Made by a program: the position numbers and the translations under genes
Assembly: GCF_963678635.1 (NCBI RefSeq)
Contig: NC_087065.1
Location: 37,347,888 to 37,411,887, forward strand
Reading direction: 5' to 3'
From: Symsagittifera roscoffensis
Lineage: Eukaryota; Xenacoelomorpha; Acoela; Convolutidae
DNA: 64,000 nucleotides
In this document: positions 9,846 through 21,027 of the stretch, piece after piece
How positions within the stretch are numbered: position 1 is the stretch's first letter
Layout: each line of letters opens with the position of its first letter
Notes under the pieces: generated by a model
Database searches by the model: none
The model's input: only the letters and a program-made list of their open reading frames with translations
Told to the model about the DNA's origin: nothing

Positions 9846-11351
9846 ATGAGTTTAGACAAGTCAAGGATACCTAAGCTAAGTGATAGCTCAAGGAAATTTA
9901 TACCCGAGAAACAGAGAAAAGCAATGAACGACCCTTTTGTGGAAAGGATCACACGAACCCGGACCGACAAAGGGGAGACTCTTTCAGGCAGAATGGTTGA
10001 GACCAGGAGTCAAAAGTCCTCAGAAGAGCGAAAAGCATTGCTAGAAGTGGTTGTCCATCCGGACCAGGCCATGGATGAGAACCAAGAAATACATGGACCG
10101 GAGAGGATAGGAAACAGAAGGCTGGCGATTGAATCTACTCCGGTAGAACAAGGCCAAGATTTTGCCACTTCCACCGGGACACTGGACCGAGAGGAGATGT
10201 CGGAACTGTCCGACAACTCTACTGAAATTGTGGCAACTAGAAGATCTCTAACAGACAGCACCATGGTGGCAAGCGTGACGGAGAAACAGGTAACGTCCTC
10301 ATCGTTCTCAGAAAGAGCGAAGAACACTTTCGGAAACACCTTTCCATTTACCATGGGAGCGGGTGCAGGCGATGAAGGAGAATCCCAGGAAGAAGAAGAG
10401 GACAATGACGAGCAAGTTGACTTTAGATCTCGAGCTAGCCTCAATAGTTCGACTCAGGAGAATGAAGCATACTCCGACAGAGAGACTGGCACCATGGCAC
10501 AATTTGTTGTAGTGAGGACAATAGGCAAAACCTTAAACACATCAGGCCAGTCAGGAGACTTTGTGAGTATGACGAATTCGGAAATGCGAACTGGGGAGAA
10601 TAGTAACACAGGGCTAAGCAACGCACCGGCTGATCCAGAGGTGAATAATGAAAAGACGTCGAGGCAGAGAATCGAAGCCCGAATCTCGACCAGCACCAAG
10701 CTACCTGGGATCGACAGGGTGACACCGCCACTTGTGACGCCACTAGTGGATAACGAAGTATCAATTGAAGAAGTCTTGACCAACATAGTGGTCAGCATAG
10801 GAGAACAGAATGAACAGATGTCCATAAGAATGAGTGAGCTAGAAAGGGCAGTCCACGTCGAGAGAGAAATTCTGCGGGAAGAAATAAACCGCAATAGACA
10901 AGAAGTTGGTAGAAGCGAAAAACGCTTGAACGAAAGAACGGATGAACACTTGGCGAAGAACTTGCCGCGAATGACAAGGGAAGCGGAACAAAGAGAGTTA
11001 CGGTTAAGAGACGACATGGAGAAGTTGAGGACTCTTGACACAAAGATAGATGCGATGATGGAGAGGCGAACTCAGGCTATCATGGATAGGCTGGACGGGC
11101 TACTAGGCAGCAAGAATGGTCCAAAAGATGGGGAATCGAACTCGGGAGGACCCAGCAGGGAGCCGAAGGTGAACTTCAATGACCAGCAGAATAGGAGAAG
11201 GACATATGGATCCACTAGAGGTAGGGGCAATTCATCAGTCTATGCCACAGGGGATAATAGAACCTGGGGCCCAAACATCAGAGGAAGTTCAACTGGCAAC
11301 AGACAGAACTCAAACGAACGACCGACGCAAGGCACACATGCGACTGGGTGA
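9846..11351 (+). pseudogene. Gag N-terminal region, element A
   Basis: A 501-codon frame starts M-S-L-D-K-S-R-I-P. The same start is present in B at 53163. It is rich in Glu, Ser and Thr. Residues about 310-410 are strongly helical with heptad character (coiled coil, around EREILREEINRNRQEVGRSE to IDAMMERR), and an Arg/Gly-rich segment near the end (RRRTYGSTRGRG) may bind RNA. The frame ends by frameshift at THATG; in B it continues into the capsid region. The expected role is assembly of the retrotransposon particle. It is longer than ordinary gypsy Gag N-termini. Confidence 0.75.
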
Positions 11352-12174
11352 GGTGATTCCAGGAACAGGAGTCATGCGAGCCAAGGAAGAAACAATCCGA
11401 GCGATTCGGATGTAAGGGAAGTTCCAAGTTCAGAACCCTTATCAGGGGGCAATGATACTCAGGCGGGGCATTCAAGAGATGCTAAATCAATGGCCACAGC
11501 CTTTGAACTTCTGAACAGGTCTTTGAAAACATTCCTTCCGAGGTTATCTAGAACCAATGAACGTAGCGAAAATTCCAGAAGGGTTTTTGAGAAACCAAGA
11601 TGCTACAAAGACGAATCTGATGGCTGTATTGATACCCGGATCAAAAAAGATGAAACTGCATTTCGAGGAAGAGGACTTCTCAGAAAGGCAAGAATGCAGT
11701 GCGCTTACCAGTAACTTGGAAGGGACAGCCCTGAACTGCGTGATTGCCAAAAACCAATAACAACGGGACACTGTGGAGAAAACTTTTGAAATCTTGTTAA
11801 ATCGTTTTGGCTCAGGGGTGCAGGGACAGCAAGCAATTGTGGGCTTTGAGAAACGGAGGCAACGTGAAGAATAGACGATAGACAAGTTTCAAGACGATCT
11901 GGAGATGCTGAGAAGGCGTAGCCAACCAGATGAGTCAAACAGAAGGATGAACCTGGCAGTAGCCTCAAAAATCATCGATGATGTGAAGAATGATGAACTT
12001 CGAACAATGTTAGCGACACATTACACACCACTCTCAACCAATGCGCCAACACCAGGGGAGTTGAGACTCAAGTCAAAACAATACCTTTTATTGAAACCTC
12101 CTTCGAGATCTGGATATTACAATCACAATTATGGCAATTTTAACAATGAACCAGCAAACCAAGGGATCAACTGA
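11352..12174 (+). pseudogene. Gag capsid region, element A, broken
   Basis: Fragments in three frames align with the single B frame: TAFELLNRSL, PRCYKDESDGCIDT, CSALTSNLEGTALNC, FEILLNRFGSG, RSQPDESNRRMNLAVAS and LRLKSKQYLLLKPPSRSGYY. The pattern (D-G-C-I-D-T, then LEGTAL, then L..RF) is the capsid-like region of Ty3/gypsy Gag. Stops occur at 11758 (TAA) and 11872 (TAG), both at positions also stopped in B, and at 12172 (TGA, Trp in B). A small indel at about 11640 shifts the frame. Confidence 0.75.
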
Positions 12175-12192
12175 TACAAACCAAGGGACGAT

Positions 12193-12936
12193 ATGGACAA
12201 GAGGCGTTCTTGTGCAAATTGCAGTTCGACGGACCATCATGTGTCAGCATGCCCAATTTACAAACAGGGCATGAAAGCAAAAGGCTTTAGCCTCGAGGAC
12301 GAAGATGCGTCAGAAGTCGACCATGAGGATTTCATGAGAGGAGTAATTGCAAAATTCGGCCCGAGGTGCTTCTTTTGTAACTTGGAAGGTCATTTTGAAT
12401 CAGATTGTCCGCAACTCTGGGATGCTGTAGCAGATATCAAGCAACCAAGGCATGAGGAAGCTTTATCGGGTGTGAAAGCCAGCAAGGCTCGTCTATTGAG
12501 TGAAGCGGAGGCGCGCAGAAAAGAAAAACCACAAGAGCTGGCAACGAAGAAGATGCAGGCGATAATGGAAGAGACATGTGAACCGGAACCGGAACCGGTG
12601 ACTGCGGCGGATGACTTCAAGATTGAGTATAGGGCAGCCGCGAGGGATGCTCTAAATAGAGCCCAGCAGGAAACGATAACGAAGGAGATCGAACAAAAGG
12701 TGAAATTGGAATTGGAAAATGAGAATTTAAAGGAAAAACTGAACGCCTTGGAGTCATCAGAGGTCGAAGAAACGAAAGTACCAAGCAGTTCGAGCATGAA
12801 ACTAAATGCGATCTCCGGGCTATCTATGGAACAAGACGCGGTTCACATAGGATACGAAGCAGATGTGACTGCACATCTGCTCGACACCAATGGAAAGAAA
12901 ATCGGAGTCAAAGGACTTTGGACACCGGAGCGGTAG
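12193..12936 (+). pseudogene. Gag nucleocapsid with two CCHC zinc knuckles, element A
   Basis: Two CX2CX4HX4C knuckles are visible: CANCSSTDHHVSAC and CFFCNLEGHFESDC. These bind RNA in Gag of retroelements. A Lys/Glu-rich helical stretch follows (EQKVKLELENENLKEKLNALE). About 365 bp present in B and traceable in c (B 56170-56540) is missing after about 12820. The frame then enters protease but shifts at the catalytic motif (GLWTPER instead of LLDTGA), so protease is inactive in this copy. Confidence 0.8.
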
Positions 12937-13610
12937 TGAGCGTGATGCCGATAAAAACTTGGGAAAGAATGGGCTTCACAAGGGAAGACCTGATTCCGAC
13001 GAATCTCCGACTAGCGGCAGCCAATCGGGGAGCGAGGTACGTAGCCGGAAGAACACCAATAACGGTCCTCCACATGGGATGACGGAATCTTTGGATGAAC
13101 TTCTTGGTGGTAGAGCATTTGGACGACGCCGACCAGTTCATCTTGGGCAGAAATTTTGTCAGGAATTTCGACGTGATGATTGACTTGAACAACGGCCTAA
13201 AAAGGATTAGAAACCCGGACCGGAAGTATGTCAAGAAACCAGTTAATTGGATAATAACAAATGAAAACAAGATACCAATCTTTTTAGACAGACAGGTAAA
13301 ACTACAGCCGGAACTTGCGGTAGTAGCAATTTTTAGAATGAAAAATTTAAACTCGTTAAGTGATAGTAAGCAGGTTTGTTGTGTACCGAATCCAAATAGT
13401 CAAAGTTCAGTGATTTTAGGCCGGAGCTTCTCGGTAGCTCGAAACAGACTGTGTGTCAGTGTGTTATTGAACACACTGGACACCACGGTTTCAATCCAGC
13501 GTGGAAAGAAACTTGGTTATGCTTTGCCGATGAGGACCGACTATGAAGAGACACAAAACTTGAAGAGATACAGTGTGAAAGACTGTCCTTATCATGCCAT
13601 TAAACAATAA
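12880..13610 (+). pseudogene. Retropepsin-like protease and following linker, element A
   Basis: The protease is split between frames. The DTGA active site (LDTGAVVSVMP in B) is destroyed here by a one-base deletion near 12915. From 13095 the frame resumes: FLVVEHLDDADQFILGRNFVRNFDVMIDL, where ILGRNF is the conserved G-R-D/N motif ending aspartic protease folds. The next 120 residues (FLDRQVKLQPELAVVAIFR..SVILGRSFSV) form the usual linker ahead of RT. It would cleave Gag-Pol. Confidence 0.75.
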
Positions 13611-13965
13611 AATTTTAAAAAGGATTAATGAATTAAAATCTATTCATAAACTGTTTTCAATGAAGTCAGAAACGGACGACGGTTTGTCGAGCTCCTCAAA
13701 TTTTCCGGAACGCCCCTCGTCATATGAACTAGAATCTGACAAACCGGTTTCGCCAGAAATAGAACACTTAAAGGAGAAAATAGGCGAGGGAGATTTTGAA
13801 TTATTGCGGGAGGTTTTAAATCTGAACGCGAATGTATTTTCAAAACATAAGCCGGATATCGGTTTCTGTAACTTCGTCGAACACGAAATCGAACTTGAGG
13901 AAGGCGCCGTTCCCGATAGGGAAGGCGCAAGACGAATGACGCCACATAAATCGGAAGCGTGCTGA
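13594..13965 (+). pseudogene. Pre-RT linker, element A
   Basis: A Ser/Glu-rich spacer (ERPSSYELESDKPVSPEIEHL) is followed by LREVLNLNANVFSKHKPDIGFCNFVEHEIELEEG, which is the usual N-terminal entry into Ty3/gypsy RT. It ends at a TGA (13963-13965) where B has CGA (Arg), and then continues into RT. The reading frame is continuous with B except for this stop. Confidence 0.75.
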
Positions 13966-14990
13966 GCGGAAACAGAAATGATGCTCGAATACGGCATGAT
14001 AGAACCCTCGAAATCTACATGGGCTTGTGGGGTGGTAATGACGAAAAAGAAAGGGGGAAGCTTAGGTTTTTCTGTGACCTTCGCTACTTGAACGCGGTGA
14101 CAATAAAAGATGCGTACCCGATACCGCGAATAGACGAGAGTATCTCTAAACTTGGTGATGCCAAATTCTTCACCACACTGGACTTGGGTTCTGCCTTCTG
14201 GCAGGTCCCTCTGCTGAAGAAGGACAGAGAGAAGACAGGATTAGCATGTGAATTGGGGCTGTACCAGTGGAAGAGGATGCCCTTTGGCTTGTGCAACGCA
14301 ACGGCCACGTTTCAAAGACTGATGGCTCAGGCTTTGACCAGAGTGACGAAGAAGTACGGGAATCTTGTGATGTGTTACGTGGATGACGTGATCATAGCAA
14401 CATCAACCCTGGAAGACCACATTGATGGGCTCGATGAGGTCTTTGGATGCATGAAAAGAGCAGGCTTGAAATGCAAATCATCGAAATGTGAAATCCTGAG
14501 GGATTCAATCAAGTATCTAGGAAGAATGGTGGACAGGCATGGTGTGAGGCCGGACTCGGAAGCAGTAGAGGCTGTGCTGACCTGGAAGGCTCCCAGAACG
14601 GACACACAACTCATGAGCTTCCTAGGGTTTGCCAATTATTACCATGAGTTCATAAAAGGGTATGCAGACAAGGTGTATCCCATGCAGAATCTGATGCGCA
14701 GCAAAGGAAAGAATTTCGAATGGAACGAAGAAGCACAAACTGCCTTCGAGAACATAAAGCGGGAACTGTGCGAAGCGCCAGTGCTAGGCATGCCTACAGA
14801 AAAGGGCATGTATGTTCTTGACACAGATGCATCAGTAGTAGCCATCTCAGGAATACTGCATCAGGAGCAGGAATGGAATGGAAGAACAGTTCTCCGTCCC
14901 ATTGCATATGGCAGTAAGGTGTTAAGTGACACTGAGATGAAATATGGTGCACCGAAGGCAGAAATGTTTGCAGTGGTCCATTTGTGGTAA
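13966..14990 (+). pseudogene. Reverse transcriptase and start of RNase H, element A
   Basis: RT motifs run in order: FFCDLRYLNAVTIKDAYPIPRID, FFTTLDLGSAFWQVPL, GLYQWKRMPFGLCNATATFQRLM, and the catalytic MCYVDDVIIAT. Thumb sequences (SSKCEILRDSIKYLGRMV, then FLGFANYYHEFIKGYADK) follow. RNase H begins with VLDTDASVVAISGILHQ, where the first Asp is catalytic. A one-base shift around 14050 and a TAA at 14988, in place of Lys in B, break it. The order and spacing are those of Ty3/gypsy Pol. It would copy element RNA into DNA. Confidence 0.9.
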
Positions 14991-15639
14991 AGTCTCGCGC
15001 GTACTTGGGGAGCGCTCCCTTCAAGTTACGCCTGGAAAACAGAGCGTTATCCTGGTTGAAGACATACTCGATGGATCAGAGTTATATTGGTAGATGGATA
15101 GTGAGATTAGATGGCTACCATATGATAATCGAGCACAGGATGCGTGACAAACACCAGAATGCTGACCGCCTCAGCAAGAAAACCGAATTCTATGAGAGAT
15201 TGGAACAGAAGCAAGCCAATCAGGCAGAAATCAAGGAAGGATTCTCATTTCTGGACAAGGAAACTTATGAAGCGGTTCTCTTGACGAAATGGTTGGATAA
15301 GTCTGGTCATCCAATCCCAGGACATCTCCTGAGTTACCTGTAGAGAAAGCAGCCGAGATAAAGATTCTATCCAAAAAGGACCCGGTGCTCTTGGACCTGC
15401 TGCTGCGCTCCAACCTGGTCCAGCAGGAACTCTCTCGCATGAATATTAACAGCCTCTCATTATTGGATAAAACGGTGCATGTCACACCACAAGTGATGCT
15501 GATGCTGGGTGGATTGTTAGAGAGAGAGGTGACCAGAGATGACCCCGAGTGGGCAGCAGCTATGGCATCACTGACAGTCAGTGGGAAGGTGAAGATCATG
15601 CCGTCAAGACGACAACACAAAGATAACGAGAGGGATTGA
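14991..15639 (+). pseudogene. RNase H end and spacer to integrase, element A
   Basis: AYLGSAPFKLRLENRALSWLKTY..GRWIVRLDGYHMIIEHRMRDKHQNADRLSKK is the C-terminal part of RNase H, including NADxLS. In B the N-R-A-L segment reads VDNRALSWL with the expected Asp; here Asp is replaced by Glu. The following 150 residues (LLRSNLVQQELSRMNINSLSLLDKTV) form a spacer seen in A, B and c that I cannot assign to a domain. A frame break near 15345 and a TGA at 15637 (Cys in B) interrupt it. Confidence 0.8.
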
Positions 15640-15804
15640 AGGACAATATTTCAGCAACTAGTATCCTCAATACCCCACGAGGTTTTAACCAGTACTTCAT
15701 ACAGACGCAAAGAACAGGGGAACGATACGAAAAAGAAAACCGTTACCTTTGGGGACCAGGAGAAGGAAGGTGAGAAGGTTGAACCAAACCTGCGGCAAGA
15801 TTGT

Positions 15805-16617
15805 TTGTCCGGAGAGACGGACAGTGAGAAGAGCCGGCGAGTTAGAGATCAACACCCGGTACAAGAAAGTTTGTCCGGGGAATCTGATGTAGATGAAAAA
15901 GTTCCTGAGGAGAAACAGGACCTGGAGAATAAAATTTTGTCCGGGGAGTTCAGATGGATGCGAAGAAAGCACAGTACTGATCCGGAGGAGGGAACGTGCT
16001 CTGTCGCGGACTCTTCAATGGATGACAATTCTCGGAATTCAGGGATCGATACCTATTCAGACAGGAACTCGAGCTCAGGTTCAGACATGTCAGAGCTAGC
16101 GATCCAAACACTGTTAGTGGAAAATCGAGCACGGGATCTAGATAGGGAGGTATATCAAGACCCTGCCAGTGATCGCTACCTCGTACCAGGTGAAAGAGTC
16201 TTTGACAACGCAGCAGATGATCTGGAATCAATAGCAGTATCAAAACATTCGATAAGCTTGTTGCCGCAAAAAAAGGTAGTCAGGACTGACCTTCAACCGT
16301 TCGAAAAAGAAACACAACCATTGCTGAAGATTTGGTGCGTTAAGATGGAAGATGACACGCATCAGCCAGACGAAATGAATAGTCAGATGAGGGTCATGAA
16401 GACGTACTTGAAGGCGAGATACAGACTCTCGGACTTACTAAGAGCACAGAGGAATGACCGCGGGACGAGCAACCTGAAGAGGTGGATTGAAAATGGAGCT
16501 CCGGACAAGGGTGATCTGGAGGAAGACAGTTATCGCATTCTAAGACAGTACTTTATGCAGAAAGAGGGAAGGTCATATCTGAACAAGGACGGGATCGTGG
16601 TTTGCAAGAGAAGATAA
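15805..16617 (+). pseudogene. Acidic spacer and integrase approach, element A, first copy
   Basis: A Ser/Glu/Asp-rich frame contains three L-S-G-E repeats, each encoded by a TTTGTCCGGGGAG-like motif. From about residue 100 it reads AIQTLLVENRARDLDREVYQDPASDRYLVPGERVFDNAADDLESIA, then KIWCVKMEDDTHQPDEMNSQMRV and DLLRAQRNDR, the segment that precedes integrase. It stops at a TAA (16615) where the second copy and B have GAA. Confidence 0.75.
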
Positions 16618-17354
16618 GAGGACAAAGTCCTGTACAAATACAATGCGATAGTGTTGCCGCAACTCTATCAAACAGAACTTTTATTCAGGTCATATGATCA
16701 GATGGGCCATCAGGTAATCGACAAAGTATACCAGAGCATTCTGAAACGCTTTGAGTGGCCTGGAATGAAAAAGGCATGTTAGATGTGGGTAACAGCATGC
16801 CTGTCACGCCAACAGGTCAAGGATCCAAGAAAATTGCGATTTCCCTTGCAGTCGATCGAGTCATCTGAATTTAATGAGGTGGTACAGATTGATCACCAAA
16901 AGATATGCATGACAGACAGTGGTTATAATCCACCACCGGAGTTAGTCCACAAAAGATGCTAACCGGAAACGAGAAGTCTTTGTTCCTGACTTTCTTCTAC
17001 CCAGAGTATGAGGGAAAGAAAACGTCACCACAGGTCTATCTAAGGGATGTGATTAGACGTCAGCAAGAGTTGAACGACTTGTGTAGACAAAATACTCAAC
17101 AGGCACAAGCAAGGCAGAGGAAAAGATTCGACAGGAAAGCAGCTGGTGCAAAGGCATACTCGGTAGGAGACTACGTATGGGTATTTCAGAACGTTATACC
17201 ACCAAAAGGAACAAAAAAGCTCCTAAAAAAGTGGAGGGGATCTTTCTTGATTACGGAAGTGCACCAGCCACTCATTACGAGAAAATTAAGCTGCACAATC
17301 CATCCACAGAATACTGGTGTATACCTGCAGACATGGAAAAGGGGGATTATCTGA
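16618..17354 (+). pseudogene. Integrase remnant, first copy in A, catalytic core deleted
   Basis: This contains the zinc-binding N-terminus (DQMGHQ..CLSRQQ; here C-X2-C has become C-X2-R) and RFPLQSIESSEFNEVVQIDHQKICM with the first catalytic Asp. At about 16928 it jumps to the region after the third acidic residue (TTGVSPQKMLTGNEK). Second Asp and Glu are therefore missing. The C-terminal part (RKRFDRKAAGAKAYSVGDYVWVFQNVIPPKGTKKLLKKWRG) is an SH3-like fold. A TAG at 16780 replaces GAG. Confidence 0.8.
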
Positions 17355-17866
17355 TGATGGACCCTGCTTGTGAGGTCAACGAGAAGGGCACAAGGGAAAA
17401 GAACGATGGAAATTAGGTCGTAGAGGAAGGAACAAGTTCACCACTGGACCTAGATCCCAACGAAGTGATCGAAGCAGATGAAGAAACCTTACCCTACGCG
17501 GAGGAGGACTGGCAAGACGCCGAACAAATGGAGGTCCTCAAGAAGTTGAAACCACATCTTCCGTTTACGGTACAGACTCGACAGAACGACAGGACAAGAT
17601 CCAAGAAGAAATATAACCCTTACGGCGATGACTTCGTAGTGGACAGGATAGATCTAAAGAAGATAGTGGAAGAAGTGGTGGGTCTAGAAGGCGTAACCGT
17701 GTCGCAAGACATCGACATAGTTGATTACCATGATGAGGAGTGGATCGAGGACCGGTCGAAACCCGAGGTCGAATTCGACGACGAGCAACAGCAAGCATAT
17801 GAACAAGACTTGACAAATTTGCCTGTCTTGGAATGGCTGAACGAAATGACGTCGGACCCAAAGTAG
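17345..17866 (+). pseudogene. Acidic C-terminal Pol extension, first copy in A
   Basis: MDPACEVNEKGTREKNDGN is followed by a TAG at 17414 (GAA in copy 2) and then an acidic stretch (EADEETLPYAEEDWQDAEQ..DIDIVDYHDEEW..FDDEQQQAYEQDL). It contains NPYGDDFVVDRIDLKKIVEEV. I do not recognise a domain. The frame ends at a TAG (17864-17866) shared with the second copy at 20800. Confidence 0.6.
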
Positions 17867-18644
17867 ACCAGTGTCACGATTCAAGATGTAGACCGTGAAA
17901 GCATGAAATATGTAAAAACTGAAAGGGATGATCCTTTCTGGACTGCCCAGGAAGGGCAACTACTCATTACGGCTTTAAACCTCGACTTGATATCCGGTAT
18001 GCGATCGACGGGGACGTTGATGGATATTTTTGTCCGGGGAGTGGGGGTAGGACTTAACCACACTCAAAATTGATTAATAACAAAATTAAGAATAGCAAGA
18101 GATACAGGTGATCTAGAAGCAGAAACAGGCGAGGACACTAAGAAACTGGACATTGGGAGGGTAGTTGAGTCATATTTTAACTTACCAAATGAATACTCAA
18201 GTAGCATTATATTGACACATAGCGATTTCATACTCACAAATAGAACATGTGCGATAGCAATCACAGCAGACATGAGTTTTAAGACAACGTTAGCAGCAGA
18301 TGTTAAGAGAGCATATAAAAACAAAGAATTTCTTTGGAAACAAAGACCAGGAATAGGGGCGTATCAGCCTTGCCTCCGGTGGCGTCACAGATACCGGGAA
18401 AATACTTATGCTTCTTTGTGACGAAGGCGACGGAGAAGCGGCCCGTGGACCCGGAAATTCTAGTCTTGTCCTTGACGAGATTGAGGGACGTCCTTGCGGA
18501 AGGGGAAGTGAAGGAGCTTTCGCTTCCAGTGTGCGATCCGAACAGAGGACGACTGCATCGACGGGAGCTTTATGCACTGATACACGTTATCTTCTCCGAT
18601 ACTAATATACAAGTACACTTACATAAGATCTTACAAGTATACGA
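17867..18644 (+). pseudogene. Macro-domain-like ORF, first copy in A, decayed
   Basis: This is a degenerate version of the 21028-21588 protein: DFILTNRTCAIAITADMSFKTTLAADVKRAYKNKEFLWKQRPGIG, then a frameshift and PPVASQIPGKYLCFFVTKATEKR..EILVLSLTRLRDVLAEGEVKELSLPVCDPNRG. The start codon is ATA instead of ATG. The motif TTTGTCCGGGGAGTGGGGGTAGGA at about 18029 precedes it. Confidence 0.6.
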
Positions 18645-18658
18645 TCCAAACACTGTTA

Positions 18659-20172
18659 GTGGGAACTCGACCAAGGGATCTAGATAGGGAGGTATATCAA
18701 GACCCTGACAGTGATCGCTACCTTTTACCAGGTGAAAGAGTCTTTGACAACGCAGCAGATGATCTGGAAACAATAGCAGTAACGAAACTTTCGATAAGCT
18801 TGTTGCCGCAAAAAGAGGTAGTCAGGACTGACCTTCAACCGTTCGAACAAGAAACACAACCATTGGTGAAGATTTGGTGCGTTAAGATGGAAGATGACAC
18901 GCATCAGCCAGACGAAATGAATAGTCAGATGAGGGTCATGAAGTCGTTCTTGAACGCGAGATACAGACTCTCGGACTTACTAAGAGCACAGAGGAATGAC
19001 CGCATGACGAGCAACCTGAAAAGGTGGATTGAAAATGGAGCTCCGGACAAAGGTGATCTGGAGGAAGACAGTTATCGCAATCTGAGACAGTACTTTATGC
19101 AGAAAGAGGGAAGGTCATATCTGAACAAGGACGGGATCGTGGCTTGCAAGAGAAGAGAAGAGGACAAAGTCCTGAACAAATACAATGCGATAGTGTTGCC
19201 GATGCTCTATCAAACAGAACTTTTATTTAGCTCATATGATCAGATGGGCCATCAGGGAATTGACAAAGTATACCAGAGGTTTCTGAAACGCTTTGAGTGG
19301 CCTGGAATGAAAAAGGCATGTGAGAAGTGGGTAACAGCATGCCTGTCATGCCAACAGATCAAGGATCCAAGGAAGTTGCGGTTTCCCTTGCAGTCGATCG
19401 AGTCATCTGAATTTAACGAGGTGGTACAGATTGATCACCAAAAAATATGCATGCCAGACATTGGTTATATTCAAGTTTCAATTATGATAGATCACTTCAC
19501 GAAGTATGCAGAGGCCGTGCCCTGCATAACTGCCTCGGCATAAGAGACTTGCGATCACCTAATCAACACCTGGATAGCAAGACATGGTTTCCGATGACGT
19601 TTTAATCGGATAACGGAACAATTTTTGTGGGAGAACTTACGATAGAGCTCATGCGACGTTTGCAGGTGGCTCAGGCCCACTCCACGACATACCAGCCCTA
19701 GACGAATGGCTTAGTGGAAAGGCAAAATAGAACGTTAGTGTCGATGCTGAGGGTATATTGTTCCAGGTACATGACCGATTGGGACAGATATCTTCCACAG
19801 GTGATGGGAGCTTACAAGAGCACGCATCATTCCACCACCGGAGTTAGTCCACACATGATGCTAACTGGACACGAGAAGTCTTTACCCTTAACCTTTTTCT
19901 ACCCAGAGTATGAGGGAAAGAAAACGTCTCCACAGGTCTATGTGAGGGATGTGATCAGACGTCAACAGGAGTTGAACGATTTATGCAGACAAAATACTCA
20001 GCAAGCACAGGCAAGGCAGAGGAAAAAATTCGACAAGAAAGCAGCTGGCGCAAAAGCTTACAAGGTGGGAGATTACGTATGGGTATTTCAGAACGTTATA
20101 CCACCGAAAGGAACGAAAAAGCTCCTAAAAAAGTGGAGGGGACCCTTCATGATTACGGAAGTGCACCAGTAG
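18659..20172 (+). pseudogene. Integrase, second copy in A
   Basis: The N-terminal finger has the second His (GHQG) and CLSCQQ, but the first His is Tyr (SYDQMG; SHDQMG in B). The core has QIDHQKI (first Asp), FxSDNGTIF (second Asp) and GLVERQNRTL (Glu). The stops are TAA at 19541 (GAA in B), TAA in the F-*-SDN motif and TAG in QP-*-TN (both CAA/CAG in B). A one-base deletion after RHGF at about 19590 is shared with B. The C-terminal region is GDYVWVFQNV..LLKKWRGPFMITEVHQ, ending at a TAG shared with B. It would integrate element cDNA. Confidence 0.85.
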
Positions 20173-20802
20173 GGACGCTTTTATAGACTGAATACTGGCC
20201 GAGCCGCCCACTACGAGAACATAAAGCCACACAATCTATCGACAGAAGACTGGTGTATACCTGCAGACATGGAAGAAGGGGATTATCTAATGATGGATCC
20301 TGCTTGTGAGGTCAACGAGAGGGGCACCAGGGAGAAGAACGATGGAAACGAAGTCGTAGAGGAAGGAACAAGTTCACCACTGGACCTAGATCCCAACAAA
20401 ATGATCGAAGCAGATGAAGAAACCTTACCTTACGCGGAGGAGGACTGGCAAGACCCCGATCAAATGGAGGTCCACAAGAATTTGGAACCAGATCTTCCGT
20501 TTACGATACAGACTCGACAGAACGACAGGACAAGATCCAAGAAGAATTATAACCCTTACGGCGATGACTTCGTAGTGGACAGGATAGATCTAAAGAAGAT
20601 AGTGGAAGAAGTGGCGGGTCTAGAAGGCATAACCGTGTCGCAAGACATCGACATAGTTGATGACCATGATGAGGAATGGATCGAAGACCGGTCGAAACCC
20701 GAGGTAGAATTCGACGACGAGCAACAGCAAGCATATGAACAAGACTTGACGAATTTGCGTGTCTTGGAATGGCTGAACGAAATGACGTCGGACCCAAAGT
20801 AG
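20173..20802 (+). pseudogene. Integrase C-terminus and acidic Pol extension, second copy in A
   Basis: After the TAG at 20170 the frame continues GRFYRLNTGRAAHYENIKPHN, an integrase C-terminal beta/chromodomain-approach segment, then PACEVNERGTREKNDGNEVVEEG and an acidic stretch of about 120 residues. It is nearly identical to B up to 20357, then diverges. It ends at a TAG (20800) shared with copy 1. Its function is unknown; acidic tails on integrase can mediate targeting, but nothing here proves that. Confidence 0.65.
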
Positions 20803-21027
20803 ACCAGTGTCACGATTCAAGATGTAGATCGTGAAAGCATGAAGTATGTAAAAACCGAAAGGGATGATCCTTCCTCGGCTGCCCAGGAAGGGCAACTACT
20901 CATTCCGGCTTTCAGCCTCAACTTGATATCCGGTATGCGATCGACGGGGACATCGATTGATTTTTTTGTCCGGGGAGTGGGGGTAGGACTTAACCACACT
21001 CAAAATTGATTAATAACAAAATTAAGA
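20803..21027 (+). other. Post-integrase spacer with purine-rich tract, element A
   Basis: An open frame continues after the TAG (TSVTIQDVDRESMKYVKTERDDP..) to a TGA at about 21007. At 20965 the sequence TTTGTCCGGGGAGTGGGGGT is a purine-rich tract whose core (TGTCCGGGGAGT) also lies just before the 3' LTR at 31274. It could serve as an internal polypurine tract; this is inference. Confidence 0.45.

Larger units (their letters stand above)
16101..18644. repeat. First unit of a tandem duplication within element A
   Basis: Sequence from GATCCAAACACTGTTAGTGG at about 16101 to AAGTATAC at 18644 is repeated at 18645 to about 21560, with roughly 5 percent differences by eye. It covers integrase, the acidic region and the macro-like domain. 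B shows one copy only, so the duplication is particular to A or to its sublineage. The first unit lacks about 370 bp inside integrase. Confidence 0.85.

Noticed and set aside
10010-11043. Minus-strand ORFs of 83-195 codons across gag
   Set aside because: They mirror the Glu/Ser-rich sense frame and are shadows; the sense frame is conserved in B.
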